Assembly (NCBI GenBank): GCA_038502055.1
Contig: JAXRKN010000045.1
Coordinates: forward strand, 9,041,501 to 9,105,500
Direction: 5' to 3'
DNA from: Tanytarsus gracilentus
Taxonomy: Eukaryota > Arthropoda > Insecta > Diptera > Chironomidae
Length of the DNA: 64,000 nt
Shown: positions 10,499 through 21,400 of the stretch, piece after piece
How positions within the stretch are numbered: the first letter of the stretch is position 1
Layout: each line of letters begins with the position of its first letter
Notes under the pieces: model-generated
The model's input: the letters and a program-made list of their open reading frames with translations, nothing else
Databases searched by the model: none
What the model was told of the DNA's origin: nothing
Position numbers and translations under genes: made by a program

Positions 10499-11794
10499 TT
10501 AAACCTTTTTGACAATCTGAACGACATCCTCGTCATTTAAAACATGCTCAACGCCAACTTTTTGTGGTTGATGCTTCACCGAAGATCCCCATACGAGACC
10601 ATACTTGAATTCCTTCAAAATCGAGCGATGAATCTTGTTGCAGAAATCGTCAATTGATGTCTTTCCACGAGTCAAAACGACGGGTGCACTATAATCGGGC
10701 AATTGGCCTTTGGGCTTTGTGTAGCTGAAATGGGAGTGAAAGAATAAGTAATTAAATCAAGATCATTTCATTTTTTGCTCACATTCGGAGTAGATTAAGG
10801 TATTCCCACATCATTTCAAGTAAATCGTCAAAGTTCCAGTGATGATGAGCCGAGATGGGTATGCAATGAGGGATTCTATAGATGACGTCCAATTCCTCAA
10901 TACTAATCTGATCGATTTTATTCAGCAAGTAGATGCATGGGATGTAGATGCGATTTCCTTCAATGACATCGATAAGATCGTCAGTAGTTGCGTCATATTT
11001 AAGGGTGATATCGGCATTATGAATCTTATATTCACTCAAAATTGTTTTAACCAAGTCGGGATCCAGTTCAGATTGAGTTACAGTGCTGTTCAGATTGACA
11101 CCTCCTTTATCTTTCTTCTTGAAGTAAATGTTAGGCGGTTGTTTATTCAACCGCAAGCCAAAACCTTCCAATTCATGTTCCAACAATTTCTTATGATGAA
11201 GTGGCTTAAGAACATCCAGCACCATGAAAATCAAATTGCAGGTTCGAGCAACCGCAATAACTTGTCGACCACGACCTTTGCCATCTTTTGCGCCCTCGAT
11301 GATACCGGGAAGATCAAGCAGTTGGATTTTGGCACCTTTGTATTTGATACAACCAGGAACCGTTGTTAGAGTTGTGAACTCATAGGCAGCAACTTCAGAA
11401 TAAACACCGGCTAAATTACTTAGCAGTGTACTCTTGCCGACACTAGGAAATCCAACAAAACCCACACGAGCATCACCAGTCTTGGCTACTTCAAATCCAG
11501 CTTCACCGGTACCACCGCCACCTCCTTTCGGCTGGATCAACTCACGTCGAAGTTTTGCCAATTTAGCTTTGAGCAAACCCAAATGACCGGCTGTGGCCTT
11601 ATTCTTTTGAGTGCGAGCCATCTAAAAGGATTCATGTTGATTACTATTCATTGTATCACTCGATTTATGCTGATTACAACATAATGAATAAAAAAATTTG
11701 TTTTCTTTTCACAAGAAAAATGTGACACGATATCATTTTGCAATTTTCTCACCTCATTTTCGATACCAGCAATTTTCTCCAATATTGTCGACAT
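10499..11794 (-). CDS. Drg1: Developmentally regulated GTP-binding protein 1
   Basis: Three exons: 11794-11753, 11621-10783, 10724-10499, all GT-AG, giving 368 residues (human DRG1 has 367). An OBG-family translational GTPase that binds ribosomes with its partner DFRP1. Visible: N-terminal helical region starting MSTILEKIAGIENEMARTQK, a Gly-rich linker, G1 GFPSVGKST (about 71-79), G3 DLPGIIEGA (about 117), G4 NKID (about 248-251), and a C-terminal TGS domain ending DEDVVQIVKKV. Lys22, the residue reported to be hydroxylated by JMJD7 in human DRG1, is at the same position. The first coding exon, only 14 codons, is supplied by the splice junction GAG|GTGAGA to TTTAG|ATGGCT; starting at the internal Met would lose these conserved residues. 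Confidence 0.96.
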
Positions 11795-12504
11795 CTCGAA
11801 AGGACTTTTATTAAGTTTTCGTGTAAATTAAGCGTTAACTTCTGATTAATTTCAGTAAAAATTAAGAAATTAACTTTTCAGTGAAGAGGAATTGAAGGGG
11901 ACAAATTTGAATTTCAAACAACCGTTATTTTTGTAAGTGAGTGAATTAAAATTAATCCTCGATTAAATGTATTGTGAAGGTATGAGAAAATTATATGATT
12001 TATTTTCAAAGTAAATCAAATTTATGAATGAACCAATTAATTTTATTGATATCGTTTAATGATATGAACTCAATCGAGCTCAAAATTAACGGCCATGAAA
12101 ATTTTAAAAACCTCACAGCTGTTAGAAAAATTCGTTCCTGGAAATTTTCATTAATTGTAGTGTAATTTCAACTTTAATTTATTCTTAATTGCATTAGATC
12201 TGTGTGTAAGAACTTAAACAACACTTGTAAGTCAAAAGCTGTGCTTTCCATAACGAAAATATCTAAAAACTTGCGATCAAAGTCATCCTTGAATTTCACT
12301 TTAACGCAAAAAATCTCATTGAGAACATCAGAGCTGGAAAATCTCGGAAAAAATTAAGTTTCGGATACAATCTACAAGTAAAAAGCGTTTGGAAAGATCA
12401 ATTTGTGTGCAAGGAACGTAACATCAATCGAAATTAAGCGATCTGACATTTAAAAGTTGCGAAAAAGTGAAAAACTCAAACATCGAATAAAATTCAACGA
12501 GAAA
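11795..12504. promoter_or_regulatory. Spacer between Drg1 and the distal Syncrip-type exon
   Basis: Divergent arrangement: Drg1 reads left, the 12505 exon reads right. The segment from about 12150 to 12504 has the look of an insect 5'UTR (A-rich, few in-frame starts, several GAAAA and AACA runs). No TATA box or known site was identified with confidence. Confidence 0.35.
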
Positions 12505-12607
12505 ATGGGAAAACCAGCCATGCAAGACGCTCAGCAGCCTCCTTCTTTACTCGATTTCTTGGCCATGAAGAAGAGTCAAGTCAGTTCGGAGCTGAAATGG
12601 TGTTCAG
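12505..12607 (+). CDS. Distal candidate first coding exon of Syncrip
   Basis: ATG at 12505 opens a 103-nt reading frame (34 codons plus one base) starting MGKPAMQDAQQPPSLLDFLA and ending SELKWCS, then a strong donor TTCAG|GTGAGT. The phase-1 end joins in frame to the Syncrip acceptor at 36114: TCA G|AT ATG GCG, giving ...WCS-D-MAEGNG. No other plus-strand coding exon that could accept it was found before 36 kb. The result would be an N-terminally extended 687-residue Syncrip isoform with a 23.5-kb first intron. Exon coding character is good; the link to Syncrip is inference (one in three junctions match phase by chance). An unrelated gene with unseen exons is the alternative. Confidence 0.5.
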
Positions 12608-13832
12608 GTGAGTCAGAAACTTTTTTCATCATTTTTTTTTCGGCTTTGGATCTTTTTTTCATCTGAGATCAAAGCTGGCTGAGGTTCAATTTTTCCAGGG
12701 TGATTACTGACCCATCAAAAACAATTTACTCGCAATACACACGATTTATTTTTTTACATTGTCACGCAATCTTCAATCTTGATAACGTCTTCAGATAAAT
12801 AGACTCAATCCCTCTCTTAAATGCGAACATGGCAAAAAAAATCTGTCCAACGGCTTATTTTAAATCGCTAAGAAAAATATTTCACAGAAAACTCGTTCTC
12901 ATTACATGTTATGGTCATGTGTGGGAATTTTTCATTATTTGCCTTGAGATTCATCGTGACCACATGTGCATTAGAAATTCTTCCTCTCCTCCCTTTAAAA
13001 AAAATTCTACGCGATTCCCTTTTTCTCGCGTTCAACCCCTTCATTTTTTGACGGTTTGTTGTTGATTTTACTTCTTACATACTGTGCATATATGTATCGC
13101 TTATTCGCTTGGTGCTCGAAACAGGTTTTCAAGGAGGCCACTGTTGACTCTCTCAAAGGTGTGTCTCATCTTGCGAACTACGATGATGATCCAATTTGCT
13201 GGCATGAGAGTTTTAGTGCTTGCTCATCATCCCTTTTTATCGATGACTAAACTTTTATTTTTTAACATGCAAATCTATTTTTCTTTATTTACTGTATTTT
13301 GACAAAACGTTGTGCATGTTTTCGACTGTCAACAAATTCTATAAAATTTTAATTAAACATCCCGAGATGGTACTTAAAATTTTAATGACAAAAAAGATCG
13401 ACCTCAATGATCACGATGACGATGATGATGTAGTGTGCATAGGGAGAATAATTGACGAAGCCATTTCGCGAGATGTCTCGATGATAAAGGGGAAAATTTT
13501 ATTCTTGCGATGTCTTTAAGCTTCAATTTAAGAGAGAGTGCAGTCAGGACGCAAATGACCATTAGATTCACGAAAGTAAATTACCGAGTTCGTCTCTTGA
13601 AAAGCAATTTTAAAAACAGCAGCAAAAAAAAACTAAAAATAAAGATTCATAAAACATCTCATTTATCATCTTCTGGCACTATAAAAAAAATTGCCTTGGA
13701 ATAATAGATGCAAATAACGGACTTTTCCATCTGGTTATTTTTTTTCTCGCTGAAAAAAAAGACAATAATAAAAGATTCACAGGATGCAATTTGATCGCGC
13801 ACAGCATATCAGAGAGTCTTTATTTGTATTTT
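12608..13832. other. Intron or intergenic DNA downstream of the distal exon
   Basis: No credible coding exon on either strand. The right end holds the CLN3 3'UTR on the minus strand. Short frames here are low-complexity. Confidence 0.45.
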
Positions 13833-15111
13833 TTACATGTCCGTGGTCATTGGTAATTGACAGATCCAATTGTGAGCTTTTATGGCTAGGAAACCAGCTG
13901 CAATTATTCCGAAGCTGTCTCCCATCGCCACGATATTCATTGCATATGCTTTGTAATTTGCAGGCACATCTTGTGTCATTCGATAGTAGGTGTTGACATA
14001 GGATAATCCGCCTTGTAAACCCTCGATAAATATTATCACAAATATGATCAGAATACTCGGTGTAAATAAATATATAGCTTCAAATATGAAATATGTCGCA
14101 ATAAATCCCTGAATGACTGACATAATCCATGTCTTCCGAATTTGAACGAGATTAACGGAAGATCGTGAAATAAATACTCCGACTTGATAGATGATTTGGA
14201 AGGTTCGATATTGCTCCTCTTTTGTTAGGAAAATATTTTTAAATATGACAAGTTCAAAAAGTCCCTGATTGATAAAGTACTCGAAGAAATAGACCATCAT
14301 TAGTGGAATGAAGTAGATCATCAGCTTTGGAATGAAAGCTATTTTCTCTTGCATAGAAATTTCCCTCGTCACCACTTGATTTGGGTCAGCCACCAGTGGT
14401 TCAGTTGCTCTTTCCAAAAATTCACGTCTCCTCAAGGAAGAAGGCTTACTAAGTACAACCGCAAAGTTCATAAATTCGATTATTGGCACTAAAATCATCA
14501 ACAATAACGTCTGATGACTGCTCAGTCCCATTTTTCTCATAATTGTATATGAAATCGAGCCAATCACGCCGGCTGCGCCAGTTCCGCTGCTCCATGTTGA
14601 TATGACATTCTTATCGTAGTGCGTCGAAAGAGCTAAAAAAGTCGGATCGCCGAGTCCACTCGAGAAGGAAGTAAATGCAACTCCGAGAAAAACTATCCAT
14701 TTAGTTGTCGCCGATGCCACAATCAGAAAGCTGATAGCTGACATTGTGCATGAGATTAAAATTCTCCATGTCGCATTGTAGGGAAGAAAAGGAGAAAACA
14801 GCTTGATGACAAACGATGGGATGATATCGGCTAATAAGATTGCTCCTGTGCTCATCACTGAACATTCTCGTTCATTGATGAATCTAGGATTTGTTTCTTT
14901 GATTGTCTAAAAATGTTATGAATTAAAAAATGTCGCTAAGTAAATGTAAACTGTTGCTTACAATCTTTGAATTGATAATGTCAGCGGCAGCTGTTAGCAT
15001 AACAACGTATCCGTAATTGTTGCACAAACCAAAAATCCAAAATGCAACTAAATCTTTCAATTTTCTCCGGTTAATCTGTTGTTCTAGTTCCTCTTCATTT
15101 ATTTCGTCCAT
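13833..15111 (-). CDS. Cln3: CLN3 / battenin lysosomal membrane protein
   Basis: Two exons: 15111-14962 and 14906-13833 (junction SKI|TIKETN, GT-AG, phase 0), 407 residues versus 438 in human. A multipass membrane protein of the lysosome related to the major facilitator and equilibrative transporter folds; loss causes juvenile Batten disease in humans and disturbs lysosomal phosphodiester clearance. Hallmarks seen: first helix FWIFGLCNNYGYVVMLTAAA, then STGAILLADIIPSFVIKL, FTSFSSGLGDPTFLAL, the motif STWSSGTGAAGVIGSISY, and later EGLQGGLSYVNTYYRM. About ten to eleven hydrophobic segments are visible. The C-terminus ends ICQLPMTTDM, so there is no terminal CaaX box as in vertebrate CLN3. It lies on the strand opposite to, and possibly nested in, the first Syncrip intron. 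Confidence 0.95.
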
Positions 15112-15691
15112 TTAAAGTTTTTAATAATTTTTAAGCGTATTACGTTCTAAAATAAAATTTGTGCGATAAACAGAAAACTAAAGAGGATAAAAGAAAAACA
15201 AAAAGTATATACAAAGCAAGAAAAAGATGCGAAAAAATGTTTATGCGGGTGATGATGCAAAAAAATTTCTAGACTTTTTGCTCGTGAGAATTTGTGTTTT
15301 TGCAATGATTTCTACGATCAACACTGAAGAAAATTTATCTTAAAAAAATGTTTTAATTTTTTAGAAAATTTTATTACTTTTTAAAATTATAAGAAAAATT
15401 GTATTTGGCATACAAAAAAGTAAAAAGGAATGTCTTTTATGTATTTACAGAGATTCTGATATATTTTTTCGCATATTTCTGGACGGAATTAATCTAAGTT
15501 TTAAATTCTAATTTCTAACTAACTTTTACTTTGATTTTTTTTTTGTATAAAAATGGACGGTACTTTTTCCTCTAAAACCTTTAACTGCATTTAATTTTCT
15601 TCTTTTAAAATTTTAGTTGCTTGAGATTGCTTATTAAAGATCTTTGTTAGCACGTTTTCACATTAAAATTATTTTCTACTGAGTTTTGCAC
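15112..15691. promoter_or_regulatory. CLN3 promoter and 3'UTR of the upstream ectodomain gene
   Basis: The 580-bp gap between two tandem minus-strand genes must include the 3'UTR of the Cache/EGF protein and the CLN3 5' region. T-rich runs and AATAAA-like words occur throughout. No coding sequence was seen. Confidence 0.45.
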
Positions 15692-18439
15692 TTATCGATG
15701 TCTAGCTTGCGAATAAACAAACAATGAAAGAAATACTACAATAACGAGAGCAAGCTGCGCTTTGACTCCGGCAGCACCAGCCAATCGACACTTGAACAAG
15801 TCATAACGCGTTTCCTTATCGTTCATTATATTTTGGAATTCTGACTCCACCAATTGACCATCATAGTAGGTGATGAGATCCTCAAACGGATATTCGTAGC
15901 CTTGAAGACACTCACATTTATAGCCACCATTTTCGAAGCCTCTGCCGAGAATCGGAACACACTGAAAAAATCATTTGTAAATTTATATTTTTAAAGAAAT
16001 ATTCAATGACTCACATAAGATGTTTTCGGGTCGCATTTGTGGGTATTTTTAAAGCCATTCGGTGTATGATAATCAGAAGGACATTGATTAATGTCAAGTT
16101 GTCGCATGTCCATTGAAACGGCTACAACTCCCCTAAAAATTATTCATTAGGTTAGCGTTTAATTAAATAACTAGAAATTACTTGAACTCTAAGTTTGCTC
16201 CGAGACTATCGAAACCAAAGAATGGCGCTGCATAGGTGACAATCCATTTCTTAACGAATCCTTTACAATCGAATCGCGGTACCGTCCAATAGCCATGCTC
16301 TAATCTTGCGGCGTGATAAAAGTTTGGATAATGTTCGTACTTTTGTGAATGCTCTCCCGTTTCATTGTGACGAATTCTCATTTTCATCCAGAATTTCTCA
16401 AGTCCATCGAAATTTGTTGACCATCTTTGCTTGAGGAATTTAAAGAAATCTTTTTGGAGATAAGTTTCGCCCGTTTTGTTTAATCGAGCCAAATCTTCGA
16501 CCTTAAATTTTCGGGTGTTAAGTTCCTTCTTGTAGGCGAAAGGTGCAAAGAGTGTTCTGTTTGTGAATTTATTTCGTTCCCAATAAGTTCCAGCCGACCA
16601 AATCTTTGTGTCGCCAAGCACGAGAGCAAGAGTTTCACCAATCATCTGATCTTCTGTCAACGGTCTATCGGCCACTCTCTTTCCTGAATAAACTTCATGT
16701 GGATCGGACACTTGAAGGAAGGCACTGATGAAATTAGCGAGACGAAGAGCCATTTTTGCTTCATTTTCAAATTGTTTGCGGGCACCATAGGCAATGTCAC
16801 CTCGAAGAATTAAATCTTGTTCATGATAACTAAAATATTTTTATTAGATGTGACACCAAAAATTTTAAATATTTAACTTACTCCTTGCAAGTTCTTTCTG
16901 AGACGCTGATGATGAAATTTAGAACTTGATCGGCATTAATTCGGTCAGTATGAAGGGAACCAGCGCCGGTTGTATAGTTACGGTATTCGGGATGTTGATC
17001 GAGATATTTTTGACGGACATATGGCGGTGCACGTTCCCATTGAATTGGAATTTTTTGAACCCCTAAAAATTAAATTTTATAAATGACTCGAAGAAATTAA
17101 ATTTTTTTAAAAATCTTACATCCAATTTTGAGGCAATCGAATCCATTATAATACTGCTCGTCACTCGCTCTTTCGAGAATTTCCCCTAAGAAGGGCTGTC
17201 GAACAAAGTTGGGCAGCCGGTGCTGAGGCTTACATCTACATTGATAGCCACCTCTCCTAAAGCCCCATCCATCCAGTGGTTCACACTATAAATAATTACT
17301 TTTATTTTCAATTTAATTCAAAGAATTATGTCAGCTTACCTCAGTAGTTTCAGCTTTACATCGCGCCGTGTCAGCAAATCGATTCGGTCCCTTATTACCC
17401 TCACCCGGTGGACATTGATTTATGTCTATTCTTTCAAAATCCATTTCAATGACCGAGACAGCAGTATATCTAAAAAAAAGTTTAAAGATTAATTAAAAGT
17501 CGATTATAAAGTTTAGAAAAATTACTTTGGATATTCAATGTGTCTGAATTGAGTGTGGCGTGGATAAATGTCGGCAATGGGAACTACAGCAGCTACCAGC
17601 CACTTGTTTGAGCGTCCACAATCGAAATATGGTCTCGTGAATTTTACAGGGCCTGGATCTTCATCGGCACCAGGCGGTCCGTGGAATGTAAATGTCTCAT
17701 TTGTATTGTTTGCATAGCGAATTTCAATGTCATAAGTTGTCTTGGTATCGTGTCGCTTCTCAACATCATCAGGTAGCCATTTCTTGTACCACTCATTAAT
17801 TTTGTAATAGTCTGTCGTGTAGTCCTTTGAATATGCATTCGATGGAATGGCGCCGAGATCTTGAACACTAAATGTATTGAGTGTCGATATCTTTTGCAAA
17901 TGAATTGGATCGTTAAAGTCGTCTAGACGATATGCGCGCGGTGCAAATCGAGGGAAAGTCTTGTTGAAGAATCCTCGATAAGATGATGAGTACGATGAAT
18001 TGGGTGCAAAGTAGATTGACGATGCATTAATGTAGGGATTAGCAGAGACATCGGCGACTGTTGAAAGGAAGTAGTACATCATGCCGGGATCGTAGGTGTC
18101 ATTAATCGCCGGTCGAATAAATCTACTTTGAAGAATATAACTCCAGAAGAAAGCTCTACTCAAAGCCATATTGTGAAGATGCAGCAATGCAGTTCGATTC
18201 GGAAACACTGGATTGATGTTGATTTCCTTTATGTCGGGAAGATGTGATAGTGTATCTTCGGGCAAATAGAGATCACCCAGATGCTGAATTGCACAATTGT
18301 CTTCATTAACTTTATCATATCTGATTTTTATTTCGTCAAATGTGTCGCGAGCTTGCCATTCGAATTGAGCGAAAACGCCCATAAATAATATGAGGAGAAA
18401 AGCTAGCGTACTTCGCCAGAAAACGTCTGTCGATCGCAT
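15692..18439 (-). CDS. Secreted/GPI- or TM-anchored protein with two Cache-plus-EGF-like modules (GPR158-type ectodomain)
   Basis: Seven exons: 18439-17526, 17469-17340, 17285-17120, 17062-16882, 16829-16182, 16132-16015, 15961-15692. All introns are GT-AG with matching phases, giving 808 residues. The N-terminus is a signal peptide (LAFLLILFMGVFA). Two similar modules follow. The first has YFDCGRSNKWLVAAVVPI then DINQCP and an EGF-like unit ending GFRRGGYQCRC; the second has RFDCKGFVKKWIVTYAAPFF then DINQCP and GFENGGYKCEC. This pattern resembles the Cache-plus-EGF ectodomain of GPR158/GPR179-like receptors, but no seven-helix region follows. Instead a single hydrophobic tail (LALVIVVFLSLFVYS) precedes ARHR, suggesting a GPI signal or single membrane anchor. 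Many N-glycosylation sequons are present. Exact orthologue not named; gene structure is secure. Confidence 0.85.
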
Positions 18440-21400
18440 TTCTATAACTTATCTTTACACACTGCACAATTTAGAGTAGTTTTGGGAATGTAAAAGTCTC
18501 TATTAACACTAAAATTTAAGCATTTTATGTACGGAACGGTCTACGCCTAAAAAATGGCAGCACTTGACTCATTATCGGTTTTTCTCTTCTCCTCTCCCTC
18601 TACCATAAGCGAGCGAGCGATTGAGTGCGACAGTGAACTCTCGATTTATGCGGGCTGTTGAGTTAATATTTTATATTTTTTTAGACACTTGCAGTGTTGA
18701 GATTTGAGTTTTATAACAATTTTTTATTAATTTCTAATTTTTCATATATCTTCAATTAATGTTGATCAGTTATTAAGAAATCGATCGTTCACTGTACCTA
18801 CAAGTTGTTGAATTTTGTTGTCTCTCTGTCTCTCTCTTTTGCTCAAAATTCCTGAGCATAAAGAAGTTTATTTTCTATTCAATTGATTGATTTACCAGTT
18901 ATTTTAAACTTTCATGAATAAAACTAAATTTATTTGCATAATTTTAAGCATATAAATAGTCAAACTCATCCATATCCATTCCTGATCGTTTGATCTTTTT
19001 CAACGGTTTTCAACCGATTCACATCCACCCGTTCTCTCGCCTTCAATCGCTCAATATTAAGCAACACGCAGGTTCATTTTTATAAAGTACGTTGCATCAG
19101 GTGAATAGATGAATAGATTTCAGGTAACCCTATAAGTAGATTTTTCATTCACAAAAAAAAGGTGTTTGGGTCTGATTTTTGAGGGGTAAGAAAAAAATCT
19201 CATTATTTGAATACATTGCACCTCATTGGTGGTGTATGAATGAAAGGATTTTCTTTTCTTGAGGGGTACTAAACGTGGGTAACAGAACGAGTTCCTTAAG
19301 TCGGCACGAGTTGTCGTGTGCTCACGCTTTTCTATTTATTCATTTTGCTCGGGACAAATTGAAGAATGGAAAAGAGATTAAAGGTTATATTGAGGATGGG
19401 ATGGTTCATGTTTTGACTACAATTTATGCAAATTTATGAGTTCATGTTCTACAAACTGTACTCACTTAGACACTAAACTGTCATTGAGGTCGCGTTTAGC
19501 TTGGTTGCAAGGTTGATTTAGAATGTGGATTTTTTGAGATTGAACTCAATTCGCTTATGAGTGCATTAGACTAGAAAAGTGTGATGCTGTGCATTGGCTA
19601 TGTCTATATAACATTGCATTAATTTAATGGAGCAACTGAATATATTAAAGTAACTCGCGCGAAAATTATCATGTAGAATTTTAAAAATAAATCACTATTT
19701 TCTAAATAAAGATAGATTGCAGTGCTCATTATAAAATGTTGCTAGAAAATGCTTCAATACCCTCAGCAAGTCTCCGTAGGTGTAGATTAATTTTTGAGAA
19801 TTGCAACATGAAAGGCTTTCTAGAAATAAAAGTTCATTGCCCTCTTCCAAAATTGTTCTCATCTCACGCGACTCTGAAAATTAAAATCAAACGATTAAAT
19901 CAATGAAATGTTTTTGCGATTCTTTTCAAAAATCGTTCTTCAATGTGCAATTGACTCTCATTCTTAACGTTGATTCTCTAAAGAAAATAATTTTTTTTTC
20001 TAACAGCCATTGACGAAAGCCCTCATTTGCAAATGTTAAGTTGACGCACATTATAATGCAGTTGCACACACAATATGTGCGTTATTGCATTTAATTTGCA
20101 TAGAGGAAGAAGAATCAAAAGGGGTGAAAGAAGCGTCGATAGAAATTTGCGTATGAATAGGAGCAAAGGAAGAAAAGCAGTGAGATGACAGAAGATGGGA
20201 AAACGCATTAAATTGAAAGCTTCTTGAGAAAATAAATGCAACGGTCGTTTTAATCGCATCTTTTGCTTCTTTCAATTTTACAGTTTGACGACAATTTGCT
20301 ACCTTATAAAAACTAATTTTAAATTTTCAATTATTAAAATCATATAAAAGAAATTTCGTTCAAATGTCTCACTTTGATAAAATTTGTTCGGGTAAATTTG
20401 TGTCCATCGCTAGTGCAATGCATGTTAGGGAAGAGAGAGGTTCTCGGTACTCACATAAATGCAGTTTTTTTTGCGAGAGTACATTCAATTGAAATCTTAA
20501 GTACAGTGCTGGAGAGTTAAACATTTAATATCCTTGTCGGCGATCATTGCAAAAATATGTAAACTCGAGGAGTTAACTATGTGTGTGTATGTTATGTTTA
20601 TGCGATTTGAACCCCTTTAACAAATAATTTTTATTTTCTTTCGTTCCTTTTTTATTTTGCTTTGAGAAAATTGTTCAAATAACCTTCAATTTTTATTATT
20701 GCGATTAAAGAAGAAGAGCAAAAGTTGTGTGATCATCTCTCATGTCATGTGTCTTTTACATTCTAATATATATATTTTTTTAGAAACGACTAAAAAGCTT
20801 GAAATTTCAAGCCATAAATTAATGTGTGCAGCACACATAAAAACTTCTTTCCTGTGTACACTCAATTTTTTACTCCTCTCCTTATCCAGTATTTATATTA
20901 TTATTTTTTTATGTGCAGTTTTTCGACTCCGCGTTCTAAAAGTTCATTGCATTTTTGCACAACAGAAAACCCATTCCTGCTTAAATACTTTGCTCATATA
21001 TTCTTCTTCCTCCTCCTGTTGTTTTATTCTCTTAACAAATTTTTTTTTTTCATATTATACTTTTTTTGAAATAACAAAAAAAAAACAAGGAATTCTAAGT
21101 TGCATCTGCGCATTTGCAATGGTGAAACTTGTGGGAAAAGAAAGCATTTGTGAGAGAGCATAAGATTTATGAAAAAGGAAATGTTAATGGGATGAATGGA
21201 AAAAAAGAGTTTGATGACTTTTCTTCTTCTCCTTCTCCATCCTTTAATGAAATTGAAAGAGGAAAAAAAAGTAATGCGATATATATTTGCAATCTACACG
21301 TGATGTTTTCAATGGCTACGAATGCATTTTAATTCCGTTCTCTTTCTTTTTCAATAAAAAAACTTCATCTAAGAAAAATAGAATTTGTGATGAAAAAGAA

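Noticed and set aside
10839..11369. 176-codon plus-strand ORF
   Set aside because: Antisense to the Drg1 GTPase domain; composition matches reverse reading of conserved codons.
20699..21163. 154-codon plus-strand ORF
   Set aside because: Phe/Ser/Leu-rich from T-rich DNA, starts with a non-ATG codon, with no domain or splice context.
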